NCBI GenBank assembly: GCA_949128115.1
Contig: OX421967.1
Location: 21,468,635 to 21,532,634, forward strand
Source: Anaspis maculata
Lineage: Eukaryota; Arthropoda; Insecta; Coleoptera; Scraptiidae
Reading direction: 5' to 3'
Length of the DNA stretch: 64,000 nt
Position numbers and translations under genes: made by a program. Within the stretch, counting starts at the first letter, position 1. Every line of letters starts with the position of its first letter. The notes under the pieces are model-generated. The model was not told the DNA's origin. It did not search any database and saw only the letters and a list, made by a program, of their open reading frames with translations. Positions 31,801 through 43,800 of this stretch are shown one piece after another.

Positions 31801-34800
31801 TTCTCATAAGAGAGATTAATCCTTAAATTAGAGAGTGTGCGCTGGATACGGTGACACCCCTCTCTACATCAGTATTATACGAATACTTGTCTCGTAGTTG
31901 AATAACATTTGACTTCTAGTAAAACTATAGTGGAACCAGAAGTAGTTGCAAATCTTGCTGAGTAAGCTTAGTTTCAAGTACAAATCTGGCTTAAGAGTTG
32001 AGCGTTCCTTAAGTTGAACTAGTGTTCTGAAGGAATTGCAAATTATGGCCTCGCCTACTCTGTTGCCAATAAAGTGCCGCTTGAAAACAAGGGTCACCCT
32101 CCAGAATTTTCTCTTTTGATAGAAAAATGGTAACTTTAGATTGCCACAAAAAGAAGAGCTAGTGGTGTGGTGGTCAGAGCGCGTCCGACTGCATGCCAAG
32201 GGACGTGGGCTCGATCCCCGCCGGGGGCAGTCGGATTTTCGTCTTGAAAACAGGTCCCTTGATTTAGTTGGAATGCTTACTAAATGCAAGGCATGTGTGT
32301 CGCATAGCACGTAAAATGTAAACGATGGAGCCGACCCCATGCGATGTTGGTGGACGTTGAAAATTCAAATAGTCCCTATTCGTTCGGCAAATTTTCCGGT
32401 AACATAGTAGAGGAAAGCATTCACCGGCGTCGGTATTAGACCTCGTTGCGGAAATAGGCCGACGTTAAATAAACGAAAAAGAAAAGATTGCCACAAACGA
32501 TTTGACTTCTCGTCAGACTATTTGATACCCCAATCAGCTGTCGATCTGCATCTCTGCGAAACTGCGAACTTCACGTCAAGTTTCTACAGGGTACTTGATT
32601 TAGTGTTGAATAAACTAGTGCAAATTTCAAAAAATACAACGTGCTTCCGTTTGATAGTTTTTTTCCTGGATTCCAAACTCAGAGGCATGCCGCATGAATA
32701 CAGAGCTTAGATCTCGGGATATTCTTTGAACTGCCGTTCTAACCTCTGCATTTCTGCACAGGGTGATTCCCCTGCAGAAATGCAGTAGCTTTCAACTTTG
32801 TTCGCCGATTTTCAAAATTCATTGCTTATATTGTTGAAGTAAAAACTTAAGAGTAAGAAGAAGCGAAGATGATCATCGTCTCAAGACAAACATCCCCAAT
32901 ATAGGGTTGCATTGAAAGTGACCCAAATCCGGATTACTCCCGGAATCCGGTTTGGGAAAAAAATCGAAACGGGATCAACTTGCCTTAGAAAGAACCATTC
33001 GTTCTGAACATTTCATATTTCATAGATGTTTCTTGCTTCTATAGGTAAGACAAAAAATGTTGGTAAAAGAAGCAAATTACAACCGCATATTTCAAACGAG
33101 AATGAGGGCTTTTGCTCACCTGAAAATTCGCGTGACCAACGCTAAGAAAATCAGAACAGTCACTGGCTTGTCTCACTGATTGTTGTGATTTTCGTAACGT
33201 TGGTTACAAGCATATTCAGGTGGGAAAGTGTGCTGATTTTCCCTTAAAAACGCGCAGTTGTATTTGAGTTCCTTCGCCCATTATTCTGGCAAAAATTTTA
33301 AGACGGGTTTAAAGTCTTTCCTTGAACGAAATTTCGGTGGCAATTCGGGTTAGAATCACTTTCAGTGCAACCCTTAGTTTGAATGGTTGTCATGTCCGGA
33401 GTAAATTTTCATTCTCGCTTCTTCTTACCCAATGTTTCAACTTGAACATTAGCTATAGCTACAAATTTTGAGAATCGGTGAACGAAGAGGAAGTTATCTC
33501 CACAGAAGCTAAAAAAAATGATTTCTTGAAATGCAAAAGTCAGAACGGCATTCCAAAAAGTATCCGAAGATTTAAGGTCTCTATTTATGCTTCTGACTTT
33601 GAATTCCAGAAAGAAAAAAATTGATCAAACAGGAGCATGCACCTAGACCTACTATTTTCAAAAATTTTGCACTAGTTTATTTGATGCCCTGTAGAAACTT
33701 GGGTGTGAAGCTCGCATGTTTCGCAGAGATACGGACTGATAGCTGAAAGATTGGGCTGTCAAAGAGTCTAAAGAAGTTGAGTCGTTTGTAACAATCCAAA
33801 ATTATCATTCTTTTAAATAGACCATTTCCACTGACGTCACGCAGCTCCGTCTTGAACAGCTGATTCGGGGCAACGTCAGTCAGATGTGCGTAATCTGTCA
33901 CGGGGCACGTGGGCTACGTCAGTCATGTGCGTCAGTCAGATCGGTAGTAGCCGCTTTCTTTCGGCAAGGATCACGGATCATGATCCGGAAATCCGCTGAC
34001 GGGGTTGGTTGGCTGTGTCACGTGCAACCAATCCAACCAATCCAGTCAGCGGATTTCCGAATCATGATCCGTGATCCTGACCGAAAGAAAGCAGCTAGTA
34101 TGTCAATCTGTCAGTCGGTGTCGGTGTGAAAGTCACTGGTGTCACAAAGTTTTGACAAACTGACACGTATAGTTGTCATCATGTTGACGTTGCCCCGAAT
34201 CAGCCGTTCGACACGTGCGTGTGACGTCATGTGGAAATGGTCTATTGGGACAAATTTTGGAGGGTGATAGTGTACTTGAATGAGTAAAAAAATTATCTTT
34301 TGCTTGAAAAAAGTAGTTTCCAAACGGTTTTTTGCTATATGGTTAGCTCATCCCCACCTGTTTAACATGTTAAAAGCATACTTCCCTGTGACGCGTGATA
34401 CTTAGTATACAGGGTGAAAATTAAAAAATAAATCTTTGAAATTTTTTATTTTGATGAAACAATCCTCGAGAAAAACAATCTCTCATTATTTAGCAAAAAA
34501 TACAATTTGCTCTACATCGGTTGAGGAATGATGAATGAGGAATCAGCCGAATAGTTTGGAGGCATTGTTGAAGAATAATAATTTTCGAGGTTTCTGATTC
34601 ACCCTGTACAATAAATGGAAATTCAGTACATATCCAATGGTTGATATTTCTTTCACATAAGTCTGCCAGCAACAGTTCACTAAAATGTTTTGAAATAACG
34701 AAACTAAGGGTTCGAAGGACCCAACTTTGACCCTTCATAATTTCGTAAATAAAAGTCGGCGAATTTTTTTTGTGGGCTTCATAGAAAATTCCATATATCA

Positions 34801-37800
34801 AAGTACTGCTCTGGTGCGCCATTTCGTGATCAAATTGTATACGGGGTGTTTATAAACGTCTGTGATCGCGGCAGGCTTTGGTCAGGCCAAAAGTCGCAGT
34901 GAAAGGCACGATTTGAAAGAGTGATAGGAGATTCCAAAGGCGATATGATAACAAACGTTTATAAACACCCGGTATTTTGTCGTAGATACTTTGAAACCAA
35001 ATAACCCTTGGCCTTGGTGTTCTATAATTCTAACGATACGGCCGCTATGAAAGAATTCCAGAAAGATGAACCATCCTTTATAAGCTATGGATTACTAAAT
35101 TATTGGCGTCAAGTCTCGCCACAAAATCGGCACCGAAAAAATTGGACAACGTCTTCTTTTTTTTTGCAGCCACAACATGGAATCTGAAGAAGACGAAGAA
35201 GAAGCCGACGAAGGTTCCGGCAGCCCTGAGGAATGGTCCAGCGTAGTGCGAAAATTAGAAGCCCAACTCAACGACCTCGAAACGTGCAGCGACCTGATCG
35301 GTAAACACTGGAAGTCCCTGGGAAAGCCCCTGAGCGAAATGGAAACGAATTCAGATCCGGAAGCCATCCAGAGTAAAGCCAAGGAGGTGTGCGAGAGGGC
35401 CACGCTGTTCCGGATCACCACTAATGCTATGATCAGTGTACGTATTTATATGAATAATAATATATAGGCTTCTGATCTCTACATGATTCGAGTGGGCTGT
35501 GTTTCTGGTCGTCATCGGCCGATCGCGGCCCGAATCGCAGCCCACTAGAATCATGTAGAAATCAGACAGCCCATACCGATCCAATGTATTTGTCCATTTC
35601 TATCAAGCTTCCGGCTCGGCACGCTTACTGCTCGGCACGAATTTTAAATTTTGCGCGCCGATAACACTGCATGACAGGAAAATTAACAGAGCAGTGGTAG
35701 CGAGGACCAGTAATATTAAATGAAATTCGTGTCAAGTTGGAAGCGTGCCGAGTAGAGAATTTGGTGAAAACACCACGAATAAGTTGATTGCATGTGATTC
35801 GCTCACTTTGATATTTATTTGGTACAATGATTAGTTTGGCACCTCTCAGCAAATCTCTTGCTTCTCTTAGCGTGTAGTTTCTGATACGGTTACGAAAGGT
35901 GGTGTGATAAAACAAATATTTATTTTATCGGAAATAACATGACAGATGCAGATCTAAAAATGACAGGTGACAGATTTTCACTTTGCTTGCCATTGACACT
36001 ATTGACAGTTGGAACATAACTCTGACGTGACCGTCCTCTACATGCAGTGGCTCAATTGTGTTAATTTTTTACACTCGAAAGTCACGTGGGAAAAAAGTAT
36101 TTAACTTGTTTTTTCGCTTAATTTTGGAATTTGTAAAAATGTACGTTTCAGGCATGCTCGGAATATTTGAAGACTGCTCAGACGCACGGTCACAAGTGGA
36201 TCAGACTTTTGCAGCACGAACGCGAACAAAGACAACGACTCCAGGAAATGGTCGAAACTTTGGCACAGCAACATTCGAAATTGGAACAAGCTGCCACTGC
36301 TCACACACATCAGAGACCCGGTGGTTCGTATTTTGTTTTTTTTTTTAATTGTTTCTTTTTCCAAGTTTGATGCATTCAAGGGAAATAATAATGATTGGAA
36401 TAAGCTCTGTTGATGCATGACTGATGATAAGGATACAATATCTCTATTCAAATTTCTAATTCACCTGGTGATGATAAGCTTTGGTGTGATTCAGAGCGCG
36501 GCGAAAATAACTTGTGATTGTGTTGTTTGCCATTCCATTGAGTAATGCGGGTCCTTTGGGGTGTTAATTTTAGTAAACACCTGCGTTAATCTACAAAGAA
36601 TGTTTTGTTTGGATTCAAAAGTGACGCGGTAAAAGCTTGAGTGAATTTTTCGCAACGCAAGAAGTCAACGTTTTGTTCGGTGCTTATCAGTTTTTTCACG
36701 TTAGATACGGCACGTGTTGCTTATGCCAGTCTCTTGAGATGTCGACATCAACGGGGGGAAGGGGAGTTATACAAAATCCGTTCATGTATGCTCACTGTAA
36801 CCCTCAAATAAGTGACACACGCTGATTTATCCATTGATTTTAATGGACCTATTTCTTTTTCACGCCCCTTTTGCCTCCTATCGCCGCTCATTGGCTAGAT
36901 TTGCCTCACAATCTCCCGTAGCAACTCTGTCAGTGCCACTGACTTTCTCCTTGTCATTACCCCCGACAACGATATGTTACAATTTGTCATCAGTTGTCAG
37001 TAGAACAGAACCAAAAGTCTTGCCACGCTGCAACCTGCAACCTACAGACTCGACAACGCTTTACTTCTTTACAAAAGTGTAGTGTAAGCATCAAATGAAG
37101 GGGAACCAGCGTGATAAGGGGATGAAGTATAGTGTGAAAGGATATTTTGAAGACGTACTTGTGAATAGCCTGGAGGTAAAAGCGGAGTGCTACAGGAGCC
37201 AGAAAAAGAAACAAGCTTCTCAAGAAAATGTCCGGAACAGCATTTGTTTTCAGCGTCATCTTTGTACCTATCACTGGATGAATAGAAATCTTCCACTCTG
37301 AAGTGCCGTGAGCACACCAAAACTGAAGCAAAATATTGAGGTTTTGTTGTGAAGTTGTAGTGGGTAATCGCCAAATAGGAAGGTGAGATAGCATTCCCAG
37401 CACTTTGAACGGTAATTTGGGTGACCCCGCTTTTGGCTTTGTGCAACTTGTAAAACAGCTGAAATTGTTTCGTTCGCCTTCAAATTCTTCCTGGTGCCGG
37501 TGTCTTCCAGTGGCGACCATCCATTTATTTCGCTTATTTTCGTCGGCAGGAAAACCGTAGAACGAAACATTTGAGGGAAATATTCCCTTGGACTAGTGCG
37601 GACAACTTTTCACACAATATACGAGCATTTTTCGAATTATTCGATCAGTGTAGCGACACGACACAGGTTGCAGTCATAAGTGACAGTGACAATTCTAATT
37701 CATTGTGACAGTAGGTTTGTTCGCGTCGCATGAACTTTTTGCACTTTCTGCACCCTAGCCAATAGCGTGAGGTCTCTGGCAGCAGCTGACCAATCACAGC

Positions 37801-40800
37801 AGTTTGAGTGCAGAAAGTGCAGAAAGTTCATGCGACGCGAACAAACCTAGTATCGCCTTCCTCGAATTTCGCGCCTAATAATTGAAGGCCTTTAATTGGC
37901 CAGGGGTGTGGCTTAAAATTGTTCATCCTTGTCTGAACGTCTCTGTTCCCCATAAGAAATAGGTCTATTGGACCAATTAAAAATCGTTATAAAATCACTA
38001 GATGTCTAACATTGAGGTATATTCTTTTTTTTAAACTACGCATTGTGGTGCTAAACACCCCTTGATGAAGTGTGATAGTTTGTTTCACTCCGATTTTCAT
38101 AATTAAGCCGAAAAAAGTTGCCAAAAAGAAGTGGGAAACGCTTTCGTTTAAATTTATTATCCATTGACGTCACTGGATGAATGCTACAACTTGACAGTAA
38201 TGCCTTGGTTGATATGGTAATGAATAATTAATTTATGTTTCTAACTTTCAAACTTCAAACTAAGACGGTCACAAACTAAAATTTTCAATAGTCAATTCCC
38301 TGCCAAGTGCTTCCTGTCGTTCTGTGTTTTTTTATAGTTACTTTTAATTAGTATGAAAATGATGGCAAAGAAGGAAACAGTACGAACCACTACGTGGTAG
38401 ACACGTTCTAGTACCACAATGCAAACTTAGCGGGTGCGGATCCGTCCAAAAGTTTTTTTCTGTAGACTTTTTTCAACTGTATTACGAAAATCTCAGTGAA
38501 ATAAACTTAGATGAGTAGATAACTGTATACTCCCATTCTACTGCCCATTCTACCAATTTTTCTTCAACAAAATAGGGGAAGATCGCGGTGAGTCGAAAAT
38601 TTACAATGTGGTGCAGTTTTGTGCCCTGATAAACGTAGATACTGAGTTTTCGAATTCGGCAAGCCGCCTCTCGCTCCTCCACATTGAAGCGATGGTGTCG
38701 AAGGATCCAAAAAGAGCCACGTTTTACCATTCCACTGGTAACTGATACCAATCCAGTTTAAAACTTTACCATTTAATTATTCAAAATCTGTCTGATGGAT
38801 TTGAACCAAATTCGACAGAAAGCGACGCAACAAAAGAATCAAATTATGTCTGCAATTGGATTTTTCCACCATTTCCCGAACGGGCGCTATAAATTTTCAA
38901 ACTTTTCCCTGGCCGATACCACCCGGGCTCGGCCGTTCACCCGGTTTTTGTCCCATTTCATATCCTTCGATACCAAACCTGTGAGCTTTGTTATATCGAC
39001 CTGACAAATTTTACAGGTACCTATGACAAACTGACGGTCGCACTATTGTTGCAGATATAGGTGTGCCCCCTTTTGTGTCTTTTTGTGCCGTTTAAGGCAA
39101 CAGTGGGCCCCAATCCTTCGTGTTATCAAGTGTCGTTTGAGGCTCCGATAAGCCCCTTTTGTTTTTATAGCTTTCGGGACTCTAGAACTCCTTATTTTAG
39201 TGAACTTTGTTCCGGGTTGAACGGTTCAAAAGTTACGGTTTAAAATGGTTTTAAAAAGGAAACTTCGACACCCTGTATCTTTTTAAGAATGCATTTCAGG
39301 ACGATTAGTTTTTATTTTTCGACTTCATTTTTTATGGAGAATCATCTCTCAGAGTTTGTCGCAACAACAGTACCTAACACCCTGTATAGGTTAACAGTGG
39401 ACAGTCTACTCATCTGCATGCTGAAAATGCGCTCATCAGACTCACGCCCGTGAGGACTTTGCTACTTGCTTAGAAAAACTGTCAGAAATTGTACTTTTTG
39501 GCCAAATAATAAGGTGTACATTTTTTCCAGTCTGGTCCTGGACCACAGGGTCTTTTAGTTCACCTAGTGTGTCATCTTGACACAAGCTTCAACAGAGCAA
39601 TATCACTATTAATTTTAAACAAACTATCCAGAATTTCAGAAATAACGCTTATCAGTGTTTTATACCAAACACAAAACACCCTGTATCTTCGAAATCAAAG
39701 GACAAAAACAGTTCCTGTGAATCTGAAGTATCTGTCATTGGTCTATGTAAGGTTGCCCATGAATCACTCACCTATACAGGTGTCCCACGAAGTAACCGAC
39801 ATAGTTCAAGGGTAGATGTACTTTCTCGAGGCAAATCAGAATCTGCATTCGATTTTTTTTTTGACGTTTTCCGTTTCCGATATACAGGGTGATTTATGTG
39901 TTCAACCGAAAAGTTTGATAGGCCATATCTCAGGAATAGATCAATAGAATCGATTGAAATTTTGCAGGTATATTCTAAAACCGAGGGCCTTTGTAGCGCC
40001 CTATCTATTTATTAAATGAATACAGGACCGTACCCAAAATTTTGTTTATCGAGTTTCTGTTGGAAAAGTCATCCTGTATAATTTTTTTTCAAAATCTGAT
40101 GTCATATTCGGACGCTACATGAAAAATGCTACAAAATGCAGTTCCTAAATTGTTTGGCACTGATTTAGCTGATTTGGAAAAAAAATATAACCAAAAATTT
40201 TTCAGGGATATTTTTGAAAATTCCAATTCAAATCAGTGAAACGCTATTCCAGATGGTCAAACAAAGTCAATATTTCATTTGTGGTGCTCTTAACTAACCA
40301 AGGATAATTTCAGGAGAATTTTCTGGAAACATAAATTTGGTACCTCAGATTTTAACCCAATTTCATGTTTCCAGAAATTATCCTCAGTTTGGAAGAACGT
40401 CAAAATTGAAATTGTGGCTTGATTTCATCATGTGGAATAGCAAATGATTGAACTGCACGCAGTCTTCCTTCAAAATGTTATTTATTTTATTTTATTCTGA
40501 CCGGTTTTGAAGGTCTCTGGCCCTTCTTCGTCAGAGTGTAAAGCAAAAATGTATAAAAGGATGGTATAAATAAACTTTAAAACTTTATTTATACCATCCT
40601 TTTAATAAATAAATAACTTTAAAACTTTATTTATACCATCCTTTTATACATTTTTGCTTTACACTCTGACGAAGAAGGGCCAGAGACCTTCGAAACCGGT
40701 CAGAATAAAAAGAATAAAATAAATAACGTTTTGAAGGAAGACTGCGTGCAGTTCAATCATTTATAATCCATATATCCTTCTGTGAGATGGCGGATCCTTT

Positions 40801-43800
40801 CCTGAAATGTGGAATAGCGTTCAAGTGTTTTGAATTTTTTTTTTTAATTTCTTAGAAATCTCATTCAATAATCTAATGAAATCTTATGAATCTGCATTCA
40901 ATAATTTTTTTTAGAATCAGCTAAATTAGTGCCAAACAATTTAGGAACCGAATTTTGTAGCATTTTTTATGTAGTTTCCGAATATGACATCAGATTTTTA
41001 AAATATTGTATACAGGATCACTTTTTCAACAGAAACTCGAAAAACAAAAATTGTTGGTATGGTACTGCATTTATTTCATAAATGAGTAGGGCGCTACAAA
41101 GGCCCTTGGTTTTAGAATATACCTGCAAAATTTCAATCGATTCTATTGATCTATTCCTGAGATACGGCCTATCAAACTTTTCGGTTGAACACATAAATCA
41201 CCCTGTATATCGGAAACGGAAAACGTCAAAAAAAATTTCGAATGCAGATTCTGATTTGCCTTGAAAAAGTACATCTACTCTCAAGCAATGTCGGTTACTT
41301 CGTGGGACACCCTGTATAAATAAATGTTTACATGTTGTTGACGCGGTGTAATGTAATCTATGTAATCTAAACTGTCGGTAAAAATGGGGGATATCGAGTT
41401 TTCGCAAACAAACAGAAAATTGCCTTGGCAGTGCTGAGATTTTTAGCGCACTTTCCCAAAAAAATGGGAAAAAGGCGCTTTCAGCTTCACTTTGTCCGTC
41501 CGTCCGTCCGTACCCGAGATAACTCCTCAGGGAAGAAATATATCGATGTGGTGTAAACGCAGATCAATAGTACATAAACGGTACATATGTTCAGGATGTC
41601 AAGTTGACTTTTGGTTTTCTGTTATTCTGCCGCCATCTTTGATCCGCCATTTTGAATTTCTCTAAAAGTGATCCGATTGAAATGAAATAACATAACATAG
41701 AACCCGTGTCCAGAAATGCTTTGCTTCAGAGATACAGGGTGTTGAAATTACACATTTCATGATACAGAAGCATTGTTCCATAAAAGTGCCATAAGTGAGA
41801 AATTCTTCAGTTATTTTTTTCGTGTTACCCAAAAAAAATTTCTGTACACAAATTATACTAATGGGCCATATTTTCTATTCCCATCATATTCTTTCTTTGA
41901 AGTAGGTAATCGGATTTTCATTTTGTTTCACTTTTAAATATTTGATCCGCTGTTTGTTACCGAACTAAAATTTGATACGTTTGTGCAATCGGGCATGAGT
42001 GTATTAAAAAATTGATACATAGGTACATAGCGTTTTTTCAATTATGTGACAAAAAAAATTTCCTTTCTTTTTTGTTGACAACTCAAAAAACGGCCATGTA
42101 CTCAATTTTATACGTCTCTCAGAATTATAAAACAGCTGATAATTTTTTCGTTTGTCAAAAAATGTCCCAGCAATCCTTTGAAAACTTTTCCAGTGTTTTA
42201 AGGATATTCGGCTTCTAAAAAAATGTGTGGTAATCCAAACGGAAACAAGGTGGACAAACATTTAATGGAATCCCATCAAAATCTCCATATCTCTTTACCT
42301 TTATTTTTGAGAGAGGAATATAGACCGAAGAAGTGTGACGTCACAACATGGCAACATGGGCGGCGGTTGACATTTTCTGGAGGCCAACGTCAAACGTGAC
42401 ATGACCGTGGGATGCACGGCACGTGGCATGCACTTGACGTTTCTCTGTTTGTGTTTGTCATGTGTTTGTCAAATTTTTGCGAAGGTACATAACGGAAATG
42501 GATATAACAAAAAAGATTCATATTTTGGGCTATATCAGGTGGAGGGAATCAAACTATATTGCTATAAACTAAAAACTGCTAACTATAAACTGCGATCCAT
42601 TGCTCTTTGCCTCTGAGCATCTCATGAACGAGATTGTCGACGGCGATTCTCCTGCTCAGTTTTTCTTCGAGGTCTTCTCGCTGCCTTGATGGACCGTTAC
42701 AATGAAAACGAGCGTGTTCCGCGTTGTCCTGACGCTGAGGCTTTTGAAGCTCCCCAGTATTTCTTTCATCCAACATTGAACCAAGGCGTTCCACTGCCGT
42801 TGCCACTGCTCGACGAACTGCTCTCTGGCCTTGTTTCTGCTTTCTGGTTTGCTGGTGGGCACTGCACTCCTAGGCTTGTTTCCTCTAATCGCAAGCATCA
42901 GGGCGAAGGGTGGGATACCCGAGAGCGCTCGTGCTGCATCATGCGGAACCGTTCTGTAGGCACTGGTGATTCTGAGTGCACCTTTGCGCAGCTCTCTGTC
43001 AATGAGTTGGGCTATGTCTGGCCTTTTTGCAACCAAGTCCGCCTGTATGACGCTGGCTGTCTCTTAGGCTGGCAATTTCAGCAATGCTCACTGCCATTTT
43101 GCACTGACTTTTGTGACTTTTGTTGTGAACCTCCAGAAAATGTCATGCCAAACACAACCAAACATAGAAACGTCACGTTCATGATCCGTGCGTTCATGTG
43201 ACGTTGGCCTCCAGAAAATGTCAACCGCCGGCCATGTTGCCATGTTGTGACGTCATCACTTCTCCGGTCTATTGATACCTTGCGTATACAGCCTTAAGCC
43301 TAAGTAATTTTAGTTTCGGTAATTGTTGACGACGACTACTTCTCGACTAGCATTTTCTAAGAGTTAGGCAACCACTTAAACAGCTATATAGGACGCTTCC
43401 TTCTTGCATGTACTTACGTCGTAGGACAAGTAATGGAAAGAAGGGGCATTTTACAGTGGAAATAGTGGTTTCCCCAGGAAACTACGGTCGACGAACGTGA
43501 TGTTGGGGTGGTGTCTACCTACCGTGAAAAGTTGGTGGCTGAAGTCGAGAAGTAGTGGTCGTCAATAATTACCTTAGTTTTATTAAACTATGCGAACTAA
43601 CTCGATTTCTGGCCGATTTGACCGTAAACAATCTTGCGAATGTTTCAAACAAAAATTCTGAAGCCGCTCCTGTCACCAACGCTGGTGTAGTTGGTGCCGT
43701 CTTCGCCGTACAGTTGGCAGACGGTGTCGGTGACAGTTGTTGTCATTAAATTTGACGTGTAACCTTGAAATAACAATTTTATCGCAAATTACTACAAATT

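Larger units (their letters stand above)
31480..35169 (+). other. Osbp: OSBP intron 2 (3690 bp)
   Basis: Holds the SINE at 32151-32484, the nested MITEs at 33820-34242, and the hairpin at 34842-34972. The stretches 31480-32137 and 32498-33817 show no feature beyond low-level inverted segments (for example TGCAGAAATGCAG-type sequence near 32750). Confidence 0.6.
42040..43293. mobile_element. TTAA-family element, 5' truncated, with a nested MITE
   Basis: 42040-42320 is the inverted equivalent of part of 12270-12600 (TTTGTCAAAAAATG, AACGGCCATGTACTCAATTTT, GGTGGACAAACATTTAATGGAA). The right tip TGCGTATACAGCC is followed by TTAA (43294-43297). The 12241-12736 copy lacks the nested element. Confidence 0.72.

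Noticed and set aside
32160..32230. A tRNA gene, from the A- and B-box-like sequence.
   Set aside because: No cloverleaf is formed, and the sequence continues into a repeated body with a target duplication: it is a SINE head.
35438..35467. Extension of OSBP exon 3 by VRIYMNNNI.
   Set aside because: A GTACGT donor precedes it and the family sequence resumes in phase at 36152.
36990..37520. A host gene of 176-228 codons on the minus strand within the OSBP introns.
   Set aside because: Both copies have transposon tips, and only the split THAP pieces look like protein; the long frame between them does not.
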